Origin: Lates calcarifer
Taxonomy: Eukaryota > Chordata > Actinopteri > Centropomidae
Assembly (NCBI RefSeq): GCF_001640805.2
Contig: NC_066835.1
Location: forward strand, 7,248,227-7,312,226
Length of the DNA stretch: 64,000 nucleotides
Reading direction: 5' to 3'
Shown here: positions 48,836 to 63,479 of the stretch, piece by piece
Numbering within the stretch: position 1 is the stretch's first letter
Layout of the letters: every line of letters starts with the position of its first letter
Notes under the pieces: model-generated
What the model was told of the DNA's origin: nothing
Seen by the model: only the letters and a program-made list of their open reading frames with translations
Databases searched by the model: none
Translations under genes and position numbers: made by a program

Positions 48836-51800
48836 AGAGAAACAGGTGAGGGGAGAGAAAATATACATATAAAAGAATGAAAATACAGAGAGTGCAGAAG
48901 CAGATGTTGTTTGTTGTTAGCTGACCAAATGTAGAGTTGGTGCCTGGAGTCCTCTTGGTATGGTGCAAATTTTAAGATTAAAAACTCCTCAGCCAAAGAC
49001 AAAATAGACACTAGAATCGAGCAGGACCATTATTAATGTTACTAGTAACAAACCTGTGCTTTTCCTACAATGGCAAGTCTGTAAAATGGCCTTATAAATC
49101 AAATTCATTTATAAATCAGACCTTACAAAGTGACTTTCTGCAGCAGCAACAATATTAAAAAGAGCAAATGGGTATCATGAGATTAAACTGATATTTTATT
49201 GAGCAACCTCCAGTCCTGTGCTGCATATTCATGTAAGTCAAATAGAAACGTCTGAGCTAAAACCTTGTGTTATGAGCACGTCTGCAAATAAAACTGAATT
49301 ATTTTGACTTCCACTGGCTTAGTTTTGGCCTTTGTCGCTTTCAGCTATTTAAGAATCAGGCAGAAGTGTTGTGGTCTTTGCCTTGGTATTAAAATCTTTT
49401 TTTTTTTTGTGGAAAGACGATCGTGCTCAAAACGATCACATCCTTGGAACACGTCTAGACATGTTGGGGAGAGCAACTGCTGCCTACAAAGAAAGTTTAG
49501 CTAACATAATTTCATATTTAATCTACCTTAATGTGTAAAACTGTGCAACCACTGCTGTACTCATCTCTCCTGTCAATGGCCATGAAGGTTTAACACAAAC
49601 AGCTGAGGACAATCTCACAAATTCTTGGTAATGTATCTAAAGACTATGGCAAACAGTGTTCAAGAACAACCTACACTGTGTTAGTTTTCCAACTGCATCA
49701 ATAATGTACTGTATTACACTGGAAAGAAAAAATATCTTGTCACTGACTGCTTTACTTTCCTGCAGAATTAATCGATGTAAGTGGCTTTTCTAAGAGGCTT
49801 TAGGAGGTTTTTAGATGCGTTTTAATAGCTGAGGCTTTAGTGAATTAGCATCCCCGGCCTCTCTCACAGAAGAAAACATTTTGAACACAAAGTGAGATGC
49901 TCATTGACTTCCAGCCAAGAAAAAGAAGACTCCAGTCAGCCTGTAATGGGATTTAAACAAAGACGGAAGTAGGCTGAAGTAGAATGTGTCGTTTTTTTGT
50001 TTTTTTGTTTTTTTAACCGTGTACCCCTCCACTCCATGCCAGCCATTGTCATCCCTCGGCTGACAAGTGATGTTCGGTGTGTTCCAAACACCATGACAGA
50101 ATGCTCTATCGTTTCGCGTCAGCCGGCCAGACAGCGGCAAGCAGGAGAGAGGGAGCAGGAATAATGTAGCTGGACCCAGGAATACGAAATGAGGGAAGAG
50201 GGAGAGATGGAAGAGGGGCGGAGGGTGAGGGCAGGGAAGGAGGCAAGTAGAGAAAATACATTTATCTTCTGGCATATGAATAATCTTTTTGCCACCCCCA
50301 CCACCCTCCGTTCCCCCCTCCGTATATCCTTGCATAATATTTTTCTTCATCACTGGCAGAGGTGCCTGTGAATAGCTGCATGAGAGTGAGATGCAAAGAG
50401 AGAAAGAAAAAAGGGAGAAGGGGTGAGAGAAAACACCTTTCAGACATAGATGGCAGCCTCAATATGTCTAAGAAATACAGTACACACACGCATACACACA
50501 CACAGCTGGACATTCCCTAATGCAGGAGATCTGAGTTGTATTTATGGCTCATCTGATGGTCACCATGACAATATGACACATGGTGGAGATTTCTTTCCCT
50601 AGAAGCTGCCCACCTACACACACATGCACACACACACACACACAATTTGTCACACATGCATTCATACACCCAGTCTGACATTGAGGTCAGAATAATATAT
50701 TTGTGAGTGCAATTATGTGCTTGGAATGTGTGTTCTCTCTGCAGTGTGTATTAGGGGGTAGGTGTTGGTGACTTTGCCGGTGTCATTCGCACAGTGTTAA
50801 ATCTGTTTCATCTTACCTTGAGGATGGATCTCTCCTCTCCCCTGTCTCCTTGGCTCTGGCACCTCTGTCCCTCATTGTCTCTTGCTCCCAACCCCCCTCC
50901 ATCCTCCACCCGCATCCTCCCTTCTCACTTTCTCGTTTTCTCCTTGTCTCATTGGCACAGGCCTCCTCTCTCAGCGGAGGTGTGTGCAGATCCAGCTGGT
51001 GAGTGTCATGCTCTGCTGCTTGGTACTGTTCAGTAATGGCCGCAGTGGCCAAGAGAGCAGCTGGACACACACGCACGCACGCGCACACACAGACGGACAC
51101 ACACAGACAGGCCGAGAGGAAAGTCTTCCCAGAGACTCACTATTCATTCCCTTCATTACCATATTGCCTGTCTCTCTGAGAGAACAGAGCCAGGTGGGGG
51201 TAAGGGTGTGTGTGGGGCAGGGGGAGGGTTGCTGTTGTTTCACCCAGGAGTGCCATCCAAGCGCCTTGGAATAGCTTTCTGACTGATGGCACGTTTCCAT
51301 TTCCATCAAAACCAGGAAAATGCCACAGGAGTAAAAGGTTTAAGCCTGAACTTACAATTGCTGGATTAAAGCCTAAAATGGCATTTGTAACAATACAGTA
51401 CCAATCACAAGAGCTCTGTAAGCAAATCCATCTTAGTTACAAAACTCCCTGCTGATAACCACTCAGTACAGGCTGTCTCATGTCAGTCAGGTCGGGCAGG
51501 GGGGATGCTGCTGAAGGAACGCTGCACTGCACAACCACGTGCACATCTCACTGTGGAGGTCGATAAGTAAACATAGAAATTCCAGCTCTGCTCTGAAGTC
51601 TCTGTGCTTTCAGATTTCAGGATTTATTACATCTAAATTGCATCATAAATCTGATTGCAGTGATTCTCAAAACCTACAGTTTTTAGGCAATGGCTCTCTG
51701 CTGGCTCCATGCCTCCATCCCTCCAAGGGTAGTGGGTGTTTTGCCATGGGAGTACAGCGAAACAGTAATGGTGCCATTTAGCTAATGTTGTGGAAGACAG

Positions 51801-54800
51801 CATTTTCAGTCCCATTTTATTGGAGGTTTTATACACTGTAGGACATTTCATGGTGCAACAGCCGGGTCCACCACAGTTTTTTCTTGGGCATCTGTGAATT
51901 AAACTAGGGGGAAAGCTATCATTTTGGGTAATTCAAAATGGGCAGTTTTCATACGTACAAAATTCCCTCAAACAACTAACAGGATAATGAGAAAGACACC
52001 CACTGAACTGATAAGAAACTCAAAATTAAGCAACACTCAACTCAGTTAATTAAAGATGTTGCCTGTGTTTTAAGACTCTGGTCACTGGTTGCTGTTGGCT
52101 TCAATCAAAATTTGGCATAGACTAAAAGTTTTGGCAAAGCACATGTGGACTATAGAGTTCAGACTGGGTAGAGTCCTTTGTTTTTCAAAGGCTCAGATCA
52201 GCACAAACACAGACTTTGTTCCACATGAAAGCAGTCACAGATTTGTTAAGGATCATTTCATTTGCCTGTTGGTGTACTGACTTGTGCCTAGACAATGTGT
52301 ATCCATCCCTGTCTGTCTCCCTTTATTTCTCTGTAACTTCAATATTTCCCAACCATCGAATTGTATTTATTTGAGTGATAATTGTACACCCGGTGACGGA
52401 TATTTAGCCTGCCACTGCTTGACAGAGAGGCAGGGTCACTAAGAAGAGAAGAGAGAAGTTTTCGCTCAGAGGACAGACTAGATTTTGCTCAGGCCGATTA
52501 CAGGTCGGCGTTATTTCATTGCCAAAAGCCATCAAAGCAGTACATTACACATTCTGCACTGCTAGCTACACACATTCTACTAGAACAGCTTTTCCCACTA
52601 CATTTTCAATCTGATTGTCTTGATACAATGTAGCTGTGCCAGTGCACCATTATTTTTAATTAACCTACTGAAAATTAAAGCTTGATGACTAAAAACAGGC
52701 AACATCCACACATGATAACTGAGCCATTATTAACACTAAGCAGCTTGGCCATGACACTGACATCTACATCTACTGACATCAGGCACTGGGCCTGCATGTG
52801 TCTCACTGATGGATACACGTTTCCTTAGGTTTCAGGTTCTGCCATTTTGCCTGATTTACTGCACCATCAGCACACAGGGAAAAAAGCTCTCACTTTTCTG
52901 TTGAAATTTAATGTGGAGAAAAAACTGGAGCCTCAGAAGCAAGGCTTACATTTACTTTTTTTTTTTTTTGGTTGACAGGTGTCAGCCTATCACATTCATC
53001 CACTGTGGTTTATGCTTACTCATCAGACACCAATGGGTAGAGTTAAGAGATGCTACACTAATTTCAAATTTATGTCTATGCATGTGTATTATTGTAAATG
53101 CATGATTTAGGCTGCAGTGTTTCATATACAGACATAACGTCAAACTACTGCTAAATGTTACGTTATGCTAATTTTTGCCTTTGTCAGCCATATGCATATC
53201 TATCTATATTTATGTATTGTTTAAACTTCTTAGTTATCTCTAGTTTTAACCTGCTGTACTTTTGAACAGCATGAAACTCAGCATCAAACAGGAAGAGCAC
53301 GGGGAAAAAAAAGAAGGGCAGCTATAGATGAGAAACAACCCAACCACACAAATGAATATTTCAGAAGAGCGGAAGTGATCTCGGAATTCCTTCTTTGTTT
53401 TGACAAACTTCAAAAACATCTGACTCTGTAAATGATTGACGAACCCCAGATCAAGATCATCTTTAATAGAGGAAGTTCACAGACACATGCACGCTCACAC
53501 GCGCAGAGATGCAAATTTGTGAAGCATCTTTTGCAGCCATAGCTACGAGGTTCAGCGGGATTTCAAAGATGGGAAGATGAGAAAATGAGAGCACCAAAAA
53601 AGGAAGAGAACGAGCAGTGAAGACACCCCACTTTTAAAAGGAGTAAGAAAAGACAAAAAGTAAGAAAAAAGATGTATAAATGGCGGTCATATGATGAAAA
53701 CATGTAAAAGCAAGAAAGCCGAGAGAGGGGAAGATGGAGGAAAAAGGAAACACAGACAGAGCATATCCATGACTATGCAACTGAGACGAGAGCAGAATAC
53801 TGAAGATGAGAACATGGCAGGAAAACGAAGCACAGGGTGAAAGCTGGGGATGATGATGGGATTGCTGCACAAACACAGGAAGGCACATGTGGCTAAAATT
53901 AAGATGGAGAACAGTGTTGCCAATGAAAGACTAGAATAACTGATTAATAATTGATTGTTAATTGTTAAATCAATAGACTTAAGAATGCTGGCACATTGTG
54001 TTTCAGACAAGCACATGTGGACACATGCACAGGCACATATTGTAACCTCTCATACAGAGATCTTCCTTTCTAACACTCTTACCCAGTGGGTTACTGTCAA
54101 TCACGCTGGCTCTTACTGAGGGATTATTTTAGTTTTACCAGCTTCTCTGCTGTAAAACTTACTTTGCAGACAGTGCTTCTGTCTATTATAATCCATTTTT
54201 TCTAATACTCATATGCCTTATGTACGCTGAGTTTTGGTTGCTGCAATCATCCATCCTCTCCATACCAGCCATGAAGTGATACCTGCATAGGGCAGCTACA
54301 CATACACACAAACATGATGCAAATTTCTCCTTTGTTCATTTTCTATGGGATGCAGGCGAATCGCTTGCAAAAGCAGAGTGAGGCATTGGTAACACATACA
54401 ATAATACACTAGTTTTGCCTCTGTCGTCATTTTATAAATATTTAATGTAGTCCATTTTTAAAGCATTTAATATACAAAAAATTCTAAATGTAATGCAGTA
54501 ATGGCAGAATCTGCACTGGAGCTCATCAATGTATGCTTCCCATGTCATCTGCAACTGCATCTAGGATATATGAGGTCCCTGCCTTTCAGCTGATTAAATC
54601 TGCAGCCATTATACAGCAGTAGAAGTGATGTCTGTTCCATCTGCATGCTCTAATTTGAGGGATGTACTGTACATTACCCCAGTGCAGTGCAATTATGCAA
54701 ACTTTAAACAGTGTGGATAACTTTATTACTTGCATCATTTGAAATGGCACTGAGCTCTAGCATAAGATGTACATGGCCATCTGTGCTCTTTGATTGGTGG

Positions 54801-56062
54801 GCTATTCCACAAATATTCATAAGAAATGTCTTCTGGATATGTCCAGACCTCAAAGGTTTGTCAAAGAGCGCATGCTTTTTGTGACATTTGTGAAAAGTCA
54901 CAATGGAGTTCTTTCTTTTCCCTAAATTATATAAAATATTAGTCTTTTTTATGCCCCATAACCAAACTTTCCAGAGTTTTGGGCAAAGCACATTCTTGTG
55001 GATAACGTGCTAGCAGATGTACAAACCCCCGCAACTCTATAGGGGAAGGTAACAAAGCCCAGACTGAAAATAAGAATTAACCTTTAACTGAAAGTTGAAC
55101 TAGAGGGAGCACTAGAAAGCCCTCTCTTTGCCCTGCCTTCTGCTCTGCAGGACTTCCAGGGAGCGCCAATGTTTTTTGCTGTGTGTGCATGGCCCTGTGA
55201 ATGCAGGTGTGCTTGCTTGTTTCAGCATTCATAACCTCAGGTTTATAATATGGTGGCTTTTCTTGGAGGATGCAGTGAAGTCTTAAAAACTAATTACTTT
55301 ACAAATTCGAAAGTAATTTCTTAATATAAGGTAGCTTAAAGCTACAATACATTTCTTAATGTGGACAGTTCACTGTCAAAGGTTTCTACGACTGAGACTC
55401 ATTGAACAGCCTGGCAGCAGTGCAGAGATATTCCCCTCTAAAGCTTTTGAACAAGCCTCGCCCTTCTAACCAACCAGAGAAGGCTGAAATCAGGGGTGGG
55501 AGCTCACAGCTGTCAAACAGCATTGAACATGATCTCACACAGAGGCTTCAAGCTAGTATTAGCTGCTGAAAAGCGTCAATATGGCTGACTCACAGGCTAG
55601 CAGACTCCTGCTTCCTGCATTAGTTGAGACAGCAAACATGATGACTCTAATGGAGCAGCAAGACGGAAAGTTGGGAGGAACGGAGTGGTTTGCCTCCAAG
55701 TCTCATGCTAGTGCTAGCTTGATTTTGAGAACTTGCATTCTGCGGCCTTAACTGGTTTTTTACAAGGTCATATCAGTATTCCCTGGGTCTTGTGTTCCCC
55801 AGTTCAATATTCAGTTAACACACATTAACCATTTGACCAGTTTCAAGTTAAAATATTTTATGAATGTCCTCAGCAAACTTTATAAACACAGCAACCCTAA
55901 TCCATTTGATAAGTTCCTTAAGTCTATGCCTATTATATTGACAGCCAGTAGTGCTGAGGAACAAAAAAATCCTTTAAGGAGTTACCACAATAGCTCATGT
56001 CAAGCAAACATGGAACTGGGGAACATCTTTTTCAGATGCTCATTATGTGCCATATAGAGCAA

Positions 56063-56161
56063 GGGAACACAGGACCTTGGGAACACATGACCTCAGGAAC
56101 ATAGGATTCTGAGAGAGCACATATGTAAAACCAGGGAACATAGGACCCTGGGAACATAGGG
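56063..56161. repeat. Degenerate 16-17 bp minisatellite
   Basis: GGGAACACAGGACCTT, GGGAACACATGACCTCA, GGAACATAGGATTCT, GGGAACATAGGACCCT and GGGAACATAGG follow one another. One diverged spacer interrupts them around 56111-56132. Confidence 0.85.
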
Positions 56162-57319
56162 ATGACTCCTTTGTTACTCAAAACAGCTCCATCAAAGTTT
56201 CCTTAATACAGCTACAAATTATAATCCCTTACACTACTTACACTTTTTTATACATTACTGTAACATGATACTAAATAATGTTTTAACTGCCCAACTCTCC
56301 AAATGAGTATTTATGGTGACATATGGCTCTAGTGTGCCATGTTGTAACTCTGGCGACATTAAAAGAAAGTTAAATAAAGTCACTATAGAAAGGCAAAGGC
56401 AGAGAATGTACTGCAGGTTTGACATTTTGAACATGATAGTATATTAATGCAGTAAATCAGTAGTGACAGAATAATTACAACAGTTCTCAGCCAATCATCT
56501 GTGTAAGTGTTTGTCCTTTATTAGCACTCAAGAGATCCTATTGAATTCACCATTACCATACTGTAGTCACAGCCAAGCTCACCTCACATGTCAAACAACC
56601 CATTCTTTCTGCAAAGACCTCTTCCGGATACTGATACCTCATCGAACAGCTTGATGATGAAGAACAATAGCTGAATAACCCTGTCATTTTCAAGTCAATA
56701 AGTGAAACACCTCTTTTCATAGCGTTCAGAGATTTGAAATAAGAACGTCAGTAAGATAGATGGAGGTTCAAAGATATTGTTGGGAGATAACAGGTCATTA
56801 AATTCCCAGGACTGAGGGGAAAAAAGTCTCATCTGAATAGATTGAAGAGACAATTTATTCTAACCCCCAATTATCTCTTGATTTTCTATTCCCAGCTATC
56901 CCAACTGGGTTTTTGTGTGTCACCAGCTTTGTATTTACTAAAAAGTCACTACTGCTGTGTCTCTGCCTCCTCTCCACCTCTAATTCCCAACCAAAAAGTT
57001 CTCTCCTGTTTCTCAGTCAGCCATGCATAGGAAAAAAATTGACCTGTCAATGGACGATTGCTTACGTCTGGTTTGCCATCTCATCTTTTCCCCTTCCTCC
57101 TTCCCACTGCTCCTTGCACCAACTCCCATCCTCTCTTTTCAAAAGATGTCCCCTCTCTAATCGCTTCTCTCTTTTACCCTCCTCTTATTTCTTTTCTCCT
57201 CCCTTTCATTTTGGTTATCATCTTCTTTCTTGAGCTTGTTCTTTGCCTCTCTATTACCCCACCCCACCCCACTCTTCTTCTTTCTCTCTTTACTCTCTCT
57301 TCCTCTCTCCCTGGCTGTG

Positions 57320-57680
57320 GGGTGATGTATGGTCCCTGTCAGCGCTGGAATCAATGGGACGCCGGTTGTTTTAATTTAGCCTGGGAGCCCAGCGGATCCA
57401 GATCCTCAGCGTCATGGAAGAGCGATGGCAGTGGCCTTTCTCTCCTCTGTTTTTAACTCCCCTCCCTCTGCCCCCCCCCACACTCGCTGCATTGATCAAC
57501 ACTTAACTCCCATTGGACAACGCTCCGTGGAGGCCCACGCCATGTGAAGGCCTTAGAGAACGAGTGAGCTCACCTCGTGTCTGTTAACAGGCATTTGGAT
57601 TCGCATCAGCGCCAGCTGATGAGCTGCCTCTCAGTTTGAGGTGCCCACAGCTAAAGCACGATAGCGTTCGAGTGTGGTGA
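57320..57680. other. Unique block, candidate conserved non-coding element
   Basis: It follows a pyrimidine-rich tract (57060-57310). It is repeat-free, GC-balanced and CpG-containing (GGGACGCCGGTTGTTTTAAT, CATCAGCGCCAGCTGATGAG). The second phrase holds an imperfect palindrome around an E-box (CAGCTG). No protein match is seen. Confidence 0.35.
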
Positions 57681-59770
57681 AATGCAAACGGGTGGATGGA
57701 GGAAAGCTACCACCTGTGTTGGCAAACAGCAAGCATGCTTTATCAAGGATATTTTTGCTATGATAAAAGCACATATCATTCTCTACTTAATATTTCAGGT
57801 TAACATGTAGCATATGTGCTATGACATGACAGTGCAGCTTTGAGGATTCGGCTCAAGCATGCCAAAATAATCCTGATGGACATATAAACAATTGGTAATG
57901 GGCTAAGAGGTAAAAGGTTGGACGAGCTTCATTTGAGCCATGATCTGGGGCTCATCAGCCACATTTCTCCTGACAGCTCCTCCTCTCCTTCTGTCTCATA
58001 TCATTTTCCTCCCTTTCGTCATCTCCCCTTCATCGCCACCCCTCATTAATACAAATCATCTGTCCATATTCCCTAACGCCAGGCCTGAGCGAAAGCCGTC
58101 ATGCAAAGCTCACATCGTAGGCTAAAGTAATTAAAGTGGCTGCTTTGAAACAAAAGGCTGAATAGAGGGGAGCTTTGGAGAAAATGAAAGAAAATGTGCT
58201 CTGCAAAAAGGGGAAGCAATCAGAGAGGTGGGTTCCACCACAATGGCTCTGTTGATGAGAAATGGGCTGTACACACGGGTCATGTATTATTGGGTTTTTA
58301 ACAGATGTATGCATGATGTGATACAAAAGGTTGAAGGGGCTTGGTTTTTGTTTGAGCCACAGCACATTTGCATTAAAGAAATACAGGAAGAATAGAACAG
58401 TTTGTTTAATAGAGGAGATTACTGTGAGGACTATCAAACAAGTGTAGTGGTAATTTAGTTCTTTTCTTCTCCTGAACATTAACATTTTTTAAAGTTAAAA
58501 CATTAATAACAGTGCTAGTTGACTAGCTTGCAAACAAAAATTAGCGATTCATGTTATCAACACAAGTTAAAACACTGTCCCCTGGAAATTACAGTTATAT
58601 ACTACTAATTTGTTTTTCCAATTGTGTTTAACAAATTCTTCAATCTTTCCCTACCTTTAACCAAAACACTGACTGTGCCTACACATAACCATGAAGCACT
58701 TAAATCATGTTGTAGTTGCTATGGGGAGATATTGTATTGCAAGAGCAGATACTGTAGGGAAAACAAATGATGCAACATCCAGGAGTCACAGTTGTAAGAT
58801 GTCCACGCTTGTAGAGTGATTAACTAGAAAGCTGTGTGGGTTGCAGTTCAAGTTGTGCTGACATGTAACCAAAAAATGCAGTTTTTTTTTTCTCAAGAGT
58901 GTACTGGGCATGACTTTTATGAAGCAGATATGTGACAGAAAAAACTGCAGTTCAATTTCAGTCGACTCAAATTATTCTGTATCATAAATTAGGAACCAAT
59001 ATTCCACTCTCTGAAACGTCTTGGAAGATACCAATCAAGTTTACCGGGAAACCTGAGAAAAAAACACGACAAGTTGTGGGAGAGAGATGACAGTAAAGAA
59101 GGTGACAGGTGCCATCGGGTGGAAATTAACATGGCGGAACATAACAGACTGAAAAGAGGAGGGTTGGCGAGATGTAGGATTGATGGCTGTAGGATGGGGC
59201 GTTGAGGTGAAGTCGGCGTTGTGTCAGAGAGCACCTGTGCCTTTCCCTGGTCTGCAGTACACTCCATTTAACATTACAGCACTGTGAATTTGTCAGTGGG
59301 AACCAGGCAGAAGTACTGTTAACTGTTATTTCAAGCTGTCAGCTTGGATCTGTGTCATACAATGCCTCGTAGGGCTCCTCCATTTCTGACACAAGAAAAG
59401 AAGAGTGTAGGTGGCATATAAGGAGTGAGAGACATACAGAAAGACGGATCCAGTAGTATTATAAATAAATAAGCCACTTTGCACCTGTCACCAAAAAAGT
59501 CAATTATAATGTTCATGTGAGATTCAATATAGACTCAACAATATTCAGAGTTGAAATTTTTAAAAGAACATAATCATCACAGTATGTGAACAAAGAAAGT
59601 ATGATATAATGATGTTGTGGACTAAAGTGCCTCCAACTTTATTCTAACTTTGATTAAAATGTACACCTGGAAAGTAAAATTTCAGAATAGGTAAAACTTA
59701 TATACAAGTAGTTAAACATATGAACATATTCTGATTTTACAGGATCCCCACCTCCCCTTCCCTTCCATCC

Positions 59771-59796
59771 AGGCTCACAAAGATGTGTGTGAGCCT
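59771..59796. other. Perfect 9-bp inverted repeat with 8-base loop
   Basis: AGGCTCACA at 59771-59779 is exactly complementary to TGTGAGCCT at 59788-59796. Role unknown; possibly chance. Confidence 0.5.
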
Positions 59797-62211
59797 ATCC
59801 CTCCTGCTGCCACCATTTATAACACAAATGGTACAAACCTTAAAGCTCATAGCAGCAGTTCACAAAATGTCAGCAGCTGCAAGGCCAGACATTGTAGCTG
59901 AAAATATACTTAGGTGAAAAAAAATGTCTGCTATGTCTCCAGACTTAGGGATGTGTGGAATAAATGTATAATTTCAAAAAACTGGATTATCTAAGTATCT
60001 AAGAATTTTGCTGAGTAATTACGGGTCATGTACATATTGATAGAAGGGCTTATTTATGTTCTGAAGAGGGGCAATGTGATGTATCGTGGGAGGTAATGGT
60101 GTCAGAGTCAAAATCTCCTCTAAGGCATTTGTTGAACCTTAAGTGACTTCATCCCACTTCAAGTTTATATAAGTCTCATCTTTGTCTTAATAGGTCATGG
60201 TTGACTTTGGTAGGTTAACCACTTTGTTGGGGATTGGCTCAATATCAGCAGCACTTGAATTATTTTCATAGCTTTTATTTCTGTTACTTCTAGTTCAGTC
60301 TTTGAGCAATTGCTTTAGCACAAGCAGTACAGTTAATGTGATCCCGATACAGCAGAACACTTTTAGCCGCTTTTAGCCATACTGTATTGTGTCTCTGTAT
60401 GCGAGCTCTTACATTTTTATGCCAAGTCTTGTCACCTGTCAAGTAGTTTGAGTCATCATTCTTCATCTGTGATACATAACCAGACATCATTTCCTCAGTT
60501 ATATCAGTAATGACGCCAAGTGATAATCAAGCTTCTTGTCTTGGCTTGAATACTCTTGACATCTCATCAGCTGAAGTGGCCATGTTGGGTCAAAATGAAG
60601 CAAGTCCTCTTTCTCTTTTGTATAATATAATTTCTTCGGTTCAATTCACAAATGTAAGTATGTCCTCTAAAATTAAAGAAGAACTTTAAGAACTCTAAGT
60701 CTTGTGAACCTCTGTGGTCATGGCTACAATAACTTGCTGTTTGGTAACACCTACAGGCTTCTTCAAGATTGAAATCAGTCCAACCAGTGCAGAATAACAT
60801 TAGCTTCATGGCTAATAATTAGCAAGGAAAGTTGCCTCTTATCCCATTGTCATGCGCAAGCAACCTGACACCTCACACATTCACATGATCACTACAGAAT
60901 CGTTTGATGGGTTTAATTATTAAAAGTCCTTCCATTACTCATATTTAGTTGCTAATTTTACGAAAAGACAAAGCTTTATGGTCACAGTAGCTATTGTTGA
61001 ATCCTGGATGAAATCGGTTTCTGGGATGATGCAGAAAACTGGTCTTAAAGATTAGAGTGAAACCTACATTGTATGTAGAGAGTATCACAGCTGAGTGCAC
61101 AGATCAGTAATGCAGCACAACACAACACAAAAACTGCAAGTACATTTAAATAAGTCAAGGAAATCTGATGGATGACGATTGTAAGTAAATTCCAAATCAA
61201 TACCAAACTAAAGCAAGCTTTATCACAGTAACTATTCTGAGAGACAATTGAAAAGTCTCAGTTTATTTTTGTAAGAATTAATAATTAATTGAATCTTTTT
61301 CCATTCATTAACCTGCACAGTTAACAGTTTCCACTTGATTCGGACTGACTTTGGATCAAATAGAAAACTTTGTTGAATGCTTTTTCTTATCAAACCTGGG
61401 TTGATGGACAGTGACATTACCTAAACTGATGGTCTACATTGTGTTGAAAAGACAACTCAAACGCAGACTTTGACAAGCTGTCACAAGAATAAAAAAAAAG
61501 AAGAAGAAAAATCAAGGGGAAAACAGACAAAACCAACAGAGAATGGAGTACAGAGAAAATACTGGATTTTCTGTGATGGGGGTACCTGACTCTCTACTCT
61601 GCTGTTACCTTGGAGACAGGACACAGGAGTGTACAGATCCACAGATGTGTGCACACACAAGCACGCTCAGTCACATAAGAGAAAGTGCACCAAAAGTGGA
61701 AAGAGAGGGCACAGGAGGGGGTAGTGGGCAGTCTGACATTTCAAGTTGAGTTCCTGCTTCAGTGTTGAAATGTCATATTATTTGGCCAGACACATCTATC
61801 TAAGTCAGGAAGAGTTTCCTAACAGTGGACAGTAAAAGAATTATCACTTCATTACCCTCTGTGTATCTGGCTCTCTCTGTGCCTACCATTTCCTCCCTTC
61901 TTTTTCCACACACAAACAGAATTACAAATGTCCTCAAATGTTTAAAAGGATGTATATTTGCACCATTTACAGAATCCCTGGACCGGTAAAACTCAATCTC
62001 ACAAAGGTGGGAAATGCTGGCAAGCACTTTGTTTTCCTCCCATTTTGCCAGGGTATTTGGTAAATGGAGTTCACTTGTGAAACATATAAAACCCATTTGA
62101 CAGCCGCAACAGAGTAACTAGTACTTTTGTAAAAACATTGCTATCTGGGGAGAGGCAGAAGTGGAAAAAGATGGAAAAGCAGTGGGTACTAGATAGTGGT
62201 CAGATGCACAA

Positions 62212-62243
<32 letters not shown>

Positions 62244-62250
62244 ACACACA
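62212..62250. repeat. (CA)n microsatellite
   Basis: About 19 CA units with one CAGA interruption. Confidence 0.96.
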
Positions 62251-63479
62251 TGCCCTCTGGGCAGTCAGAAATGTCAAGAAACACACACCACGTTGTCAGT
62301 CACTGACTCAAAATGGAAGGATACAGTATGAAACAGGAGCCCTCTCCCCGCAAGATGTGCCACCACGGGACACAGCATCCAGAGCACAGCAGTGCCCCTA
62401 TGGCAAGCAAACAGTCATCACAAACTGGAGCTGCAGGACTGGAGCACTCCTCCAACAGCCATCACCCCACCCCGAGCCATATCCCCCCTCCCAGCCATCA
62501 TTATGTCTGGGTTAGTTGCTTAAAGGCCACACGCTTCATTTGGAAGAGACGGAAGTGCTTGCTCGGACACAGTGCAGAATTATTGCAGAGGAAATGTTGC
62601 GCCTGCTGCTTTGCCCAGAGGCATGGATATGTTTGTCCGCAGTGTGAGCGGACCACCTAGAGCAGTGCTGATACTGGATGAGAGTGGGGTAGAGTGTGTG
62701 AGAGAAAAAGAGAGAGAGACTTCATGTAATAACAAAATCAGCATCCTTAAAATCTAGTGCTAAAAAATACAAAAATATTTTTTAAAAAATGGAATAGACT
62801 GATGAATAGAAATTGTTTCATAAACAATTTCATAATGTTTAAAAGCCTCCAAGAAAGCCTGAAAATATCTGTTTTTGCCTCCTGTGAAAATTGCTATAAG
62901 CTCTTGCACAATGAGTCAGCCATGTTTAATATTATTTTTGATGGGCTTCGGCAGGAAGTCATTACTCAGATATATTAAATATATCTGTCTTTAGGTTAAA
63001 AATTACAGCAAACACTCTCCCACTGGAAAAATTGTTCGCATCATCTTCTGGAGGAATTTAAGTGCATGAGCTATTTGCACAAGTATGTTAGTAGAAGAAG
63101 CAGCCATTCTGTTGTCTGGTGGTGCCTTTTTGTAGAGAATGTAGGTAAAAATGAAGATGTTGCCAGGCCACATTAATATAATTTAGTGAGGTAGTTTTGT
63201 AATTTGTTAGAGCAACATTAGGCACAAAAAATTGCATCTCACAGTACTAAATGAGCACTCTCCATCTCAAGATCATCAGTGGCGAACATTTGGATCTTTT
63301 GGGTTTGTTCTCTAATAGAATGTAAGAGCAGTGCAGTGCTGTTATAACCAAATTTACCCTCGCTATTCAGTAAAAGACACTGCTTACAATGTAGAAAAAG
63401 GTAATTTGGATTTTAATCTGAATACATCTGAATAATAGCCTGTATATTTAATAACTATGCTTTTTGTTTAAAGTGTTTA

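Larger units (their letters stand above)
58140..63470. other. Upstream intergenic sequence, no gene seen
   Basis: AT-rich, mostly unique-looking sequence. Contains a (CA)n tract at 62212-62250 and an inverted repeat at 59771-59796. Minus-strand frames at 60290-60490 and 60567-60809 do not resemble any family I know. Nothing else can be supported. Confidence 0.5.

Noticed and set aside
60290..60809. Two minus-strand frames with basic and cysteine residues
   Set aside because: No similarity to a known transposase or domain could be recognised and there is no splice context. They may be very old transposon sequence, but this cannot be supported.
62138..62660. Overlapping plus-strand frames rich in His/Pro/Ser with a Cys-rich end
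   Set aside because: They begin at a CA microsatellite, have no family resemblance and show no convincing splice sites. Probably chance.
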